Origin: Thiocapsa sp.
GTDB taxonomy: Bacteria; Pseudomonadota; Gammaproteobacteria; Chromatiales; Chromatiaceae
Assembly (NCBI RefSeq): GCF_018399035.1
Contig: NZ_CP073760.1
Coordinates: 5,518,501 to 5,582,500 of the forward strand
Reading direction: 5' to 3'
DNA length: 64,000 bases
Translations under genes and position numbers: made by a program
In this document: in pieces, positions 25,675-32,349 of the stretch
How positions within the stretch are numbered: the first letter of the stretch is position 1
Layout of the letters: each line of letters opens with the position of its first letter
Notes under the pieces: model-generated
What the model saw: only the letters and a program-made list of their open reading frames with translations
What the model was told of the DNA's origin: nothing
Databases searched by the model: none

Positions 25675-25779
25675 TCAGGAACCGCCGAGGATGGCGTAGG
25701 GCACAAGAGGCATCAAACAAATCGCCACAGCCGTCCAAAAGGCACGGCGGTTCCAGGAATGCAGTGCTTCATCGCTCAT
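25675..25779 (-). CDS. 34-residue membrane peptide
   Basis: ATG at 25779 with a GAGGTG ribosome site 8 bases upstream. The peptide starts MSDEALHSWNRRAFWTAVAI and ends VPYAILGGS: a short polar head, an Arg pair, then one hydrophobic span (residues about 14-31). A classic terminator follows the stop and two inverted repeats lie in the upstream region, so it has the anatomy of an independent, regulated small-protein gene. It does not match light-harvesting polypeptides or other small proteins I know. Confidence 0.6.
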   Translation of the reverse strand: MSDEALHSWNRRAFWTAVAICLMPLVPYAILGGS

Positions 25780-25809
25780 CGTTGTCACCTCGATTGATCG
25801 TTTGGTTGA

Positions 25810-25830
25810 CGTTGGTCTGTCGTACCAACG
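25810..25830 (-). promoter_or_regulatory. inverted repeat upstream of the 34-residue gene
   Basis: CGTTGGT-N7-ACCAACG, 31 bp before the ATG. Likely a regulator site or leader hairpin; which one cannot be told from sequence. Confidence 0.45.
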
Positions 25831-25867
25831 ATCTCGAAGATTGGAACGGTCCAGCAGACTTCAACGA

Positions 25868-25890
25868 ATACCGCAGACACTCCGCGGTAT
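25868..25890 (-). promoter_or_regulatory. second inverted repeat in the same upstream region
   Basis: ATACCGC-N9-GCGGTAT, about 90 bp before the ATG of the 34-residue gene. A TATAT-rich stretch follows at 25887-25893. Candidate operator or promoter region. Confidence 0.4.
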
Positions 25891-26038
25891 ATACCTAGTG
25901 TTATGGTAGGTCATTGGGCGATGCCGGTGTGATGCGTCCAAAGGGGGCTCATGGCCGGGTGGGCGGAGCCAGCTGCGGTGTTGCCGCATGCCCCATCATG
26001 ACGCGCTGCTCGGCCGCTGATAGCGCGCTCTTTCGCAC

Positions 26039-26473
26039 TCAGACCCCGGCGAACTGAGCGATATCCGGGCCAACCTCGCCACACGACAACCAGGCATCCA
26101 CCTGCGGAAGGTCGCCCGCCACCCGTAGTGCCAGCCGCTCGTACTTGGCGACATCCTCCCCGAAGCCGGCAAAGCTGAACCCCGCAAAGGTGTCGTCCGA
26201 CGGTGCGTCGCGCTCTTGGAGCCGTGCACGATCTCCGCCCGGCAGGTAGGCGACCTCGAGCGACTCCTCGGGGATGACCGGCCCCCAAGCGGTTAGCAGC
26301 GGCCCGCGATCTCTCCGGCCGAACTCAAGGATGAAGCTGCCGCCGTACTTCCAATACTGGATCGACAGCAGATCCTGGGCGTCGTTCCGTAGCCGCATGA
26401 AGTGGATGGACTTGCCGACGAAACCGGCCGCAGCGAGCACGGGTACAAGGTGCTTGCGGAACGACTTGCGCAT
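26039..26473 (-). CDS. DUF4304-like hypothetical protein
   Basis: 144 residues: MRKSFRKHLVPVLAAAGFVG, then FMRLRNDAQDLLSIQYWKYG, GSFILEFGRR and a C-terminal helical region. The F/R-rich first helix and the 'hxhQxxKYGxxFxhxhG' strand pair match DUF4304 proteins, whose function is unknown; they are common in polymorphic-toxin immunity and accessory islands. It diverges from the broken toxin-antitoxin module to its right. Confidence 0.6.
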   Translation of the reverse strand: MRKSFRKHLVPVLAAAGFVGKSIHFMRLRNDAQDLLSIQYWKYGGSFILEFGRRDRGPLLTAWGPVIPEESLEVAYLPGGDRARLQERDAPSDDTFAGFSFAGFGEDVAKYERLALRVAGDLPQVDAWLSCGEVGPDIAQFAGV

Positions 26474-26603
26474 GAGTTCGCCTTCTCGGGACAGCCGAAC
26501 AAGTATAATTAAAGTGAGAGAGCGGGGATACCTCAGGGTCTGTTCCTGTCTACACGTTAGCTTCTCGCAGAGCTTGCATAGAAATGATGGCAGCAGAAAT
26601 TAA

Positions 26604-28331
26604 CTCGACTTTGGCCATTTTAGGCGATCTCGATCATCGTGCCAGCCGCGACCGGCAATCGCGGGGCGCGGGTCCGCACGGCGGACCCTGGGGGGACCAC
26701 GGAACCAACCCGTCAGGCCCGCGGGCGGCCCCGGCGCGGCGGCGCGGAGCGCCGCGCGAGGCCGCTCAGGCGGTCGCGGCCAACTGCGCGAGCACGCGCT
26801 CCCAGTCTGGGCGAGAAATTACCACCTGATCCTGATCCGCAAGCGAGTTGACGTAATTCCCCTCGGCCCAAATGGTGCGACGCACCAGCGCCAGGCAGTC
26901 GGAAAAGGTGGCCTGCGGCTTGAGGTACCAAGCGGTCGAGCGCGGCAAGGACGCCCAGTGGTCGCGCAGCTGATGCACCATCAAGCAGACGATGGAAAAC
27001 AGCGCCAGCAACACGGGCGTGGTGCGGGCGATGGCCTTGGCCGCCCACTGGCGTTGCGTCTCGACGCCCAGATGGCGACGCACCTCGGCGAAGGTGACCT
27101 CGATCGACCAGCGCCAGACGAACCAGCCGATCACGCGGGCGGGCGCCAACGTCAGGTCGGTCGTGAAAAAGGCCTGGGGATCGAGCGTACCGAGCGGATC
27201 GACGACCAACACCCAGCGGATCGGCAGGGGCGGCCACCCCGGGGTGTGCCAGAGACAGACCGCGCTGAGCAGGCGCAGCGTTTTGGTCTCGCCGCGATAC
27301 CAGTCGACCGTGGTCGCGGTGCCCTGCGTGAGCGCCTCCTCCAGGCGCGTGGCGAGTTTGGCCAGGGCATGGCCCTTCTTCGGCTTGGGGCCGCGGCGCC
27401 CCGGCGGCGGCGGTGCGGGCGGCGCAAACAAGCGCGCATCCAGGCGCAGGCGTGAGATCAAGGCCGCCTGCGCGCTGAGGCATTCCCAGCCCAGGCGCAC
27501 ACAGGAATAGCTGCCGTCGCCGACCAAGACCCAACGGCGGCGCGTGAGCCCGCGCGCCACCAACCGGACCATCACAACGGTCCAGTCGATCACGGTTCGA
27601 TGGGCCTTCCCCGCAGCGACGTTGGCCCGTTGCGATGGCGCCAGCAAGGTCAGGAACGGCAATGCCCAGGGCCGCTGGCTCCACGGCAAGGGGACGATCA
27701 ACGCCATGCAGATCCAGTGCAGGCCCAGACAGGTCACCACGCGACTTTTGCTCGAGCGGACCGCATCGCGGAACATTCCCTTGGCGGCAATGCGCGCGCC
27801 CTTGCGCCGCTCCAGGGTCTCGTCGACCACCACCAGGATCGGCCAGCCGGGCGGCAGCAGCGCCAGCAACAGCCCCAGCAGGATCTGCGACCCCTGCACC
27901 CCGGACCAGCACCCCCGACTGAGCACCCGGTGATAACGCTCGAACCGGGGTTCGTGCGCCAGTCCCATGACCCGCAGGGCTGCGGCCACCGTGCGCGGGC
28001 CTTGGGCCAGCAGCGTGCCGGTCACCAAGACCTGCACGTGGCGCCAGGTCGGGGCGGTGAACAGGGGCGCAAACGCGAATAAAATCGGTACAATCGAGGC
28101 TGGCAGGTGGGGCATCCGCGGGTACGTCCGTTGTCTTGGTCGATCGCGGACGGTACTCCATTGGTGGCCCGCCTGCCTCCCCCTGTGCATCGCCGCAGGC
28201 CACGCCTGCCGATGGACCGCGGCTGGTCGCGACGATCGGCCGCCGCAAGCCCCGGCTTAGCACACGCTTCGGCACCGCTTTGGCGTCACGTGCGGGTCCT
28301 GCGCCCAGCTGCAAAAATGGCCAAAGTCGAG
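26604..28331 (-). mobile_element. complete IS with DDE transposase, 5-bp target duplication
   Basis: 1728 bp. The inverted ends share CTCGACTTTGGCCATTTT and are flanked by ATTAA at 26599-26603 and 28332-28336. Related ends occur at 4090 and at 7326/9376. The element interrupts the antitoxin gene just after its start codon. Confidence 0.85.
26766..28115 (-). CDS. DDE transposase (IS4/IS701 supergroup)
   Basis: 449 residues from ATG 28115 (MPHLPASIVPILFAFAPLFT). Likely catalytic residues are the Asp in LVVVDETLERRKG (near residue 94), the Asp in WVLVGDGSYSCVR and the Glu in WSIEVTFAEVRRHLGVETQ (near 340). The C-terminus DCLALVRRTIWAEGNYVNS also appears in the decayed copy at 9.0-9.4 kb. Intact, so it could mobilise the short ends left elsewhere in the window. 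An exact IS family needs a database search. Confidence 0.82.
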   Translation of the reverse strand: MPHLPASIVPILFAFAPLFTAPTWRHVQVLVTGTLLAQGPRTVAAALRVMGLAHEPRFERYHRVLSRGCWSGVQGSQILLGLLLALLPPGWPILVVVDETLERRKGARIAAKGMFRDAVRSSKSRVVTCLGLHWICMALIVPLPWSQRPWALPFLTLLAPSQRANVAAGKAHRTVIDWTVVMVRLVARGLTRRRWVLVGDGSYSCVRLGWECLSAQAALISRLRLDARLFAPPAPPPPGRRGPKPKKGHALAKLATRLEEALTQGTATTVDWYRGETKTLRLLSAVCLWHTPGWPPLPIRWVLVVDPLGTLDPQAFFTTDLTLAPARVIGWFVWRWSIEVTFAEVRRHLGVETQRQWAAKAIARTTPVLLALFSIVCLMVHQLRDHWASLPRSTAWYLKPQATFSDCLALVRRTIWAEGNYVNSLADQDQVVISRPDWERVLAQLAATA

Positions 28332-28728
28332 ATTAAGAAATTGAGTATTTCTGAGCGTCTTCGGACAATGGAAACGATATGGACTCGCTTTTGTATGATG
28401 ACGCCCATATGCCTTCACCAGGCTGGCACGGGAGTATCCTTGTAGAAAGGAAGAAAAAAATCGATGATGGATCGGCGACGTTTTTGTCCGTTGACGAAGT
28501 AAAAGAAAGACATAAGTAGGCGATGGAAATAAGAGATGTCTTCCTTCTAGAGGCAGCTGTAGCTGATATTGAGAGTGGCCGACTTTTCTATGAAGAACAG
28601 CAACCCGGTCTGGGCCACATCGTTACCCACATCTCCGCTCCCCATGATCCGCTGCGGGGCGGGGGCTGGACACAGAACCGCTGAGCTGGTGAAATTGTCC
28701 CCTCGTCAACCGCAGGGGGCAAGGTACA

Positions 28729-29610
28729 GTGAGCGAGCAGAGGCCGGAGAAACTGTGTGGGCGGGCATTGAGTGCGACCGATCTGGAGGTGATCCGAGAG
28801 GAGATCCGCCGTGCCGAGCCGGCGAACCGTGCCGAGATTGCCCGGCGGGTGTGCCGGGCCCTGGAGTGGACGAACGCGCTGGGTGAGCCGAAGCTGATGA
28901 GCGCCCGGGTGGGGCTGTTGCGGCTGCACCGGGCGGGCCTGATCGAGTTGCCGGCACCGCGCTGGGGCAATGGCAATGGGCGCGCACTGACGCACGCGGC
29001 GGTGCTGTGGCCGCCAGCAATCGCTTTGGACGGGCGGGTGGATGCGCTCTCGGGTGTGCGCCTGAGCGTGGTGCGCGAGAAGGCGGCTTCGCGGTTATGG
29101 AACGGCCTCGTCGATCGCTACCACTACCTCGGTTACAGTCCGCTGCCGGGGGCGCAGATGCGCTACCTGATCGAATCGGATCAAGGTCTGCTCGGCGCCT
29201 TGGGCTTCGGGGCGGCGGCCTGGAAGGTCGGCGTGCGCGACGCCTGGATCGGCTGGGACCGGTTGCAGCGCGAAGCGCGCCCGGGCGCGGTGGTGAACAA
29301 TGCCCGCTTTCTGCTGCTGCCGTGGATTCGCGTGCAGCACTTGGCCTCCAAGGTGCTGGGGCTCGCGGCACGGCGGGTGGGCAGCGATTTTGCCGAGCGC
29401 TACGGCGAGCGGCCGGTGCTGCTGGAGACCTTTGTGGAGTTGGCGCGCTACCGCGGAACCTGTTACGCGGCGGCCAATTGGCAGTACCCGGGCGAGACGC
29501 AAGGGCGGGGCAAGTGCGATGTCGCCCATCGCGCGACGTTGCCGCGCAAGGGCGTCTTCGTCTACCCGCTGCGCGCGGACTTCCGCCGCGCCTTGGGGGT
29601 GGCGGCATGA
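28729..29610 (+). CDS. DruA-like protein (DUF4338), passenger in an IS
   Basis: 293 residues from a GTG. An N-terminal winged-helix-like region (LSATDLEVIREEIRRAEPAN, RLHRAGLIELP) is followed by the DUF4338 core: LVDRYHYLGYSPLPGAQMRY, LGALGFGAAAWKVGVRD, IGWDRLQR, NNARFLLLPWIRVQHLASKV, LLETFVELARYRGTCYAAAN and a final YPLRADFR. This family includes DruA of the Druantia anti-phage system. Here it is encoded inside a Tn5-like element and is translationally coupled to the transposase (ATGA), so a role in transposition or target handling is likelier than defence. Function unproven. Confidence 0.85.
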   Translation: MSEQRPEKLCGRALSATDLEVIREEIRRAEPANRAEIARRVCRALEWTNALGEPKLMSARVGLLRLHRAGLIELPAPRWGNGNGRALTHAAVLWPPAIALDGRVDALSGVRLSVVREKAASRLWNGLVDRYHYLGYSPLPGAQMRYLIESDQGLLGALGFGAAAWKVGVRDAWIGWDRLQREARPGAVVNNARFLLLPWIRVQHLASKVLGLAARRVGSDFAERYGERPVLLETFVELARYRGTCYAAANWQYPGETQGRGKCDVAHRATLPRKGVFVYPLRADFRRALGVAA

Positions 29611-30992
29611 GCGCGCTGGTGGCGGAGTTGGCGGACATCGATCTGGGTGACGTGCGTCTGAATCGTCGCGCGCGGCGGGTGCTGCAACGCCTGGGTGAGA
29701 AACCGATGCTGAGTCTTCCGAGCGCCTGCGGTGGCTGGGGCGATACCCGTGCGGCCTACCGGCTGTTTGATCATGCCGCGGTCAGCGCCGAGGCGGTGCT
29801 CGCCCCGCATTACGCCTGCACCGTCGAGCGGATACGCGAGCACCCACGGGTGCTGTGTATCGAAGACACCTCGGAGCTCGACTACACCGGCAAGAGCGAT
29901 ATCCAGGGCCTGGGGCCGCTCAACTACGAGACCCGCCGGGGGCTGTATCTGCATCCAACCCTGGCGGTGACCCCCGATCGGTTGGCGCTGGGCCTACTCC
30001 ATGCCCACACTTGGGTGCGTGAGCCCGGCAGCCTCGCCCAGCCCAAGGACGCCGCTCGCCCGATCGAAGAGAAGGAAAGCCTGCGCTGGATCGACGGCTT
30101 CGCGCGGGTGAACGAACTGGCCGAGCAACTGCCCGAGACGCGCCTGACCTATCTCGCCGATCGCGAGGCCGACATCTACGAGCTGTTCGTCGAGGCCCCG
30201 TGCCCGGACACCGGTGCCGACTGGCTGGTACGCGGCCAGCACGACCGCGTCCTCGGCAAGGACGCCGAGGGCAATCCCGAGACCTTACGCCAGCGTTTAG
30301 ACCAGGCCCCGGTGCTCACCGAAACCTGTTTCGATCAACCCGGCGGCAACGGACGTACCGCCCGCACCGTCCACCAGCAGATCAAGGCCGTGCGCCTGAA
30401 GCTGCCGGCCCCGTATCGGCGCGATCGCAAGCTGGCCGAGATCGAGATCACCGCTATCCTCGCCACCGAGCTCCAACCGCCACCCGGTGAGGACCCCGTC
30501 GAATGGTTGCTGCTGACCAACCTGCCCGTGACCACGCCCGAGCAAGCGCTGGAGAAAATCAGTTGGTACCTGTGCCGATGGCAAATTGAGATTTTTTTCA
30601 GAATCCTCAAAAGCGGCTGTCGTATCGAAGAACTGCAGCTGGAGAAGCGCGAACGTCTCGAGCCGGCACTGGCGTTCTACATGATCATCGCCTGGCGCGT
30701 GCTGTTGCTCACCATGCTCGGACGCGACTGTCCCGAGATGCCTTGCGATGTCGTCTTCGATCAGGCCGAATGGCAGGCGGTCTACCTGGTGACCCAACGC
30801 AAGCCGCCACCCGAGACCCCGCCGTCGCTCGATCAGATGGTCCGCATGGTCGCCGGCCTCGGCGGCTTACTCAACCGCAAGCGTGACGGTTTCCCCGGAC
30901 CCCAGACGATCTGGATCGGACTGCAGCGGGCTGCCGATTTCGTGCTCGCGTTGGAGGCCCAGCGCACTGCCGACGGGGAGAGTTGTGGGTAA
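29607..30992 (+). CDS. IS4-family Tn5-like transposase
   Basis: About 461 residues from ATG 29607. The N-terminal DNA-binding domain (IDLGDVRLNRRARRVLQRLG, LPSACGGWGDTRAAYRLFD) is the Tn5 transposase type. Catalytic Asp residues lie in VLCIEDTSELDY (near 97) and LTYLADREADIYELF (near 188), and the Glu in the WYLCRWQIEIFFRILKSGC motif (near 330). It forms hairpin intermediates during cut-and-paste transposition in the family. The frame is complete. Confidence 0.92.
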   Translation: MSALVAELADIDLGDVRLNRRARRVLQRLGEKPMLSLPSACGGWGDTRAAYRLFDHAAVSAEAVLAPHYACTVERIREHPRVLCIEDTSELDYTGKSDIQGLGPLNYETRRGLYLHPTLAVTPDRLALGLLHAHTWVREPGSLAQPKDAARPIEEKESLRWIDGFARVNELAEQLPETRLTYLADREADIYELFVEAPCPDTGADWLVRGQHDRVLGKDAEGNPETLRQRLDQAPVLTETCFDQPGGNGRTARTVHQQIKAVRLKLPAPYRRDRKLAEIEITAILATELQPPPGEDPVEWLLLTNLPVTTPEQALEKISWYLCRWQIEIFFRILKSGCRIEELQLEKRERLEPALAFYMIIAWRVLLLTMLGRDCPEMPCDVVFDQAEWQAVYLVTQRKPPPETPPSLDQMVRMVAGLGGLLNRKRDGFPGPQTIWIGLQRAADFVLALEAQRTADGESCG

Positions 30993-31087
30993 CGATGTGG
31001 GTCTGGGCGACTATTTCTGGAACACCTTGCTGTCGGATTTGGAATACTTGATCATTTAGGCGAAAAACGGGACGTACTACATTAGCT

Positions 31088-31159
31088 GCCTAACGATGAG
31101 CTACAGCCGAAGTCGGTTTCGCTCTCTCTCAACCGGCTCGGCTGAGCATGGCGTTAGGC
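31088..31159 (+). repeat. integron attC recombination site
   Basis: 72 bp between GCCTAAC (R'') and GTTAGGC (R'). The inner arms GCTACAGCCGA and TCGGCTGAGC pair except for one extra base, the extrahelical base that integrases use to choose the bottom strand. No integrase gene or attI is in the window, so this is an orphan (CALIN-type) site. Confidence 0.8.
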
Positions 31160-31417
31160 GCAGAAACGGTTAAGCCTATTGTGGATTTTGAAATCATCGG
31201 CGCAATTGAGGGCGTTGAGCCCGTCGCAGTCGGAACTGGGATACGTGACTTACCCCGACTCCGAAAGCAGTACGGCAAGGGAAACTGGAGAAAACTTAAA
31301 GGTTTCGCGCGTGTCGAACTAATAGATGGCACCGTACATACAGCGGAACTTCATTGGTATGAAGCTCATGGCATCGGTAAGAGAGAATTCAAAATAAAGT
31401 TTCCTCTACTTGATTAG
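31148..31417 (+). CDS. cassette-borne hypothetical protein
   Basis: 89 residues. Its ATG lies inside the attC core, so it is the first gene of the cassette. Sequence: IVDFEIIGAIEGVEPVAVGT, RLRKQYGKGNWRKLKGFA, then AELHWYEAHGIGKREFKIK. It resembles small conserved proteins of unknown function found scattered in proteobacteria. Base composition is lower in GC than the flanks, as usual for cassettes. Confidence 0.72.
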   Translation: MALGAETVKPIVDFEIIGAIEGVEPVAVGTGIRDLPRLRKQYGKGNWRKLKGFARVELIDGTVHTAELHWYEAHGIGKREFKIKFPLLD

Positions 31418-31430
31418 CAGAACGATAACT

Positions 31431-31661
31431 ATGGCCAAGCAAGAAAATCCGTCCTTCGCGGTTTGCGTTAACAACCAAGACTACCCCGCATCGTTAGAGG
31501 TTGGCAAGTTGTATCAGGTTATTCCTGACAGCAATGCTGACGCTCACGGCTACATACGCGTAATCGATGAAAGCGGCGAAGACTACGGATACAGCAAAGA
31601 TCGATTCTTCCCGCTTCAAATTCCCAGCGCCTTACAAGATGCACTTCTGAAAGTGGCTTAA
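31431..31661 (+). CDS. second cassette-borne hypothetical protein
   Basis: 76 residues from ATG 31431 (MAKQENPSFAVCVNNQDYPA). It contains LEVGKLYQVIPDSNADAHGY and VIDESGEDYGYSKDRFFPL, a compact beta-rich domain of a type often seen next to similar small proteins; function unknown. It begins 14 bp after the first cassette gene and ends 13 bp before another attC half-site. Confidence 0.7.
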   Translation: MAKQENPSFAVCVNNQDYPASLEVGKLYQVIPDSNADAHGYIRVIDESGEDYGYSKDRFFPLQIPSALQDALLKVA

Positions 31662-31674
31662 ACATCAGAAAGAC

Positions 31675-31700
31675 GCCTAACGAGAGGCTCGGCTGCGGAG
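31675..31700 (+). repeat. partial attC half-site
   Basis: GCCTAACGAGAGGCTCGGCTG matches the left half layout of an attC site, but no matching GTTAGGC follows within 150 bp. Truncated or diverged cassette boundary. The next 160 bp hold only a small hairpin (GGTCCG/CGGACC near 31740-31757). Confidence 0.5.
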
Positions 31701-31862
31701 GGGAGTAGTGTCAGGTTTCCCATTGCGCACTTATGGCTTCGGTCCGTGAGCGGACCGTGCCATGAGGTACATGTGAGACCTAGCCCCGCATTCACTCTGA
31801 TGATTTAGTCTTGGTGCCCTTTCCCTCTACGGACCTGTCGTCGGCCAAGAATCGACCATAAG

Positions 31863-32171
31863 GTGAAGAATTTGGAAACGAAGATTTGTTCTATTCCGTA
31901 TTATCGAAGAGATCAATATGAAATTCTCAGAGAACAATCTGTCGACAAAGAAAATTTTTCAATTTCATATGACGAGATGGCTGCAATTACAGAAACAACA
32001 CGCTTGGACATGGAAAATAGAGGCTATAAGGTCATAAAGATCAATGTCGATATGGTGGAGTTAATCGAATGGGCGGCGTCACAACATTTTAAACTAAACC
32101 CTGAATCACGCACCAGATTCGCAATGAAAAAGCTAAAGGTAATAATTTCAAGCCAATCCATCGACGCCTAA
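31863..32171 (+). CDS. hypothetical protein, AT-rich gene
   Basis: 102 residues from a GTG: MKNLETKICSIPYYRRDQYE, then FSISYDEMAAITETTRLDME and FKLNPESRTRFAMKKLKVII. Low GC compared with the chromosome, in the cassette patch. A GACGCCTAAT sequence overlaps the stop and may be a decayed attC end, so it could be a third cassette. No family recognised. Confidence 0.55.
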   Translation: MKNLETKICSIPYYRRDQYEILREQSVDKENFSISYDEMAAITETTRLDMENRGYKVIKINVDMVELIEWAASQHFKLNPESRTRFAMKKLKVIISSQSIDA

Positions 32172-32349
32172 TCTGGAACCGGCGACTAGCCATGCAATTG
32201 GCTCATATTATAGTGCTTTTCAAAAGTTCCTGTAGGTAACAATCGAAGTAACAAATCGCTTGATCCAAAGCGGAGCGTTGGGTCAAGTCTTGAAATCACG
32301 CATTGCGCGACTTCAAAACTTGGCCCCGATGCCTCCATGCTTTCCTTAG

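Larger units (their letters stand above)
26584..28520 (+). pseudogene. antitoxin gene of a RelE/ParE-type module, split by an IS and frameshifted
   Basis: The 5' piece (26584-26603) reads MMAAEI and the 3' piece (28332-28520) KKLSISERLRTMETIW. Removing the IS and one copy of ATTAA restores one frame. After ETIW the frame shifts: DSLLYDDAHMPSPGWHGSIL and then FLSVDEVKERHK continue one base out of phase, as if a G were lost from TGGGAC. The pattern matches addiction-module components that pair with RelE/ParE toxins (SxxERL...E.IWDSL). Non-functional. Confidence 0.8.
28616..30999 (+). mobile_element. Tn5-like IS carrying a DruA-family passenger gene, 9-bp target duplication
   Basis: 2384 bp bounded by inverted ends beginning CACATCGTTACCCACA. 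The 9-bp repeat GGTCTGGGC flanks it (28607-28615 and 31000-31008), the size expected for Tn5/IS50-type transposition. It contains a DUF4338/DruA-like gene and a transposase gene overlapping as ATGA. Both are intact and the duplication is perfect. Confidence 0.88.
28524..31059 (+). pseudogene. RelE/ParE-type toxin gene, split by an IS and truncated
   Basis: The 5' piece (28524-28615) reads MEIRDVFLLEAAVADIESGR then LFYEEQQPGLG. After removing the IS with one copy of its 9-bp duplication it continues DYFWNTLLSDLEYLII and stops at 31059. The E-Q-Q-x-G-L-G-x-x-F pattern is typical of ParE/RelE toxins, which are about 95 residues; here only 47 remain, so the 3' half was lost by another event. The start lies 3 bp after the antitoxin stop. 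Confidence 0.78.

Noticed and set aside
28616..30999. A Druantia defence island suspected from the DruA-like gene
   Set aside because: No druB-druE or helicase genes adjoin it; the gene is bounded by IS ends and a target duplication, so it is a transposon passenger.
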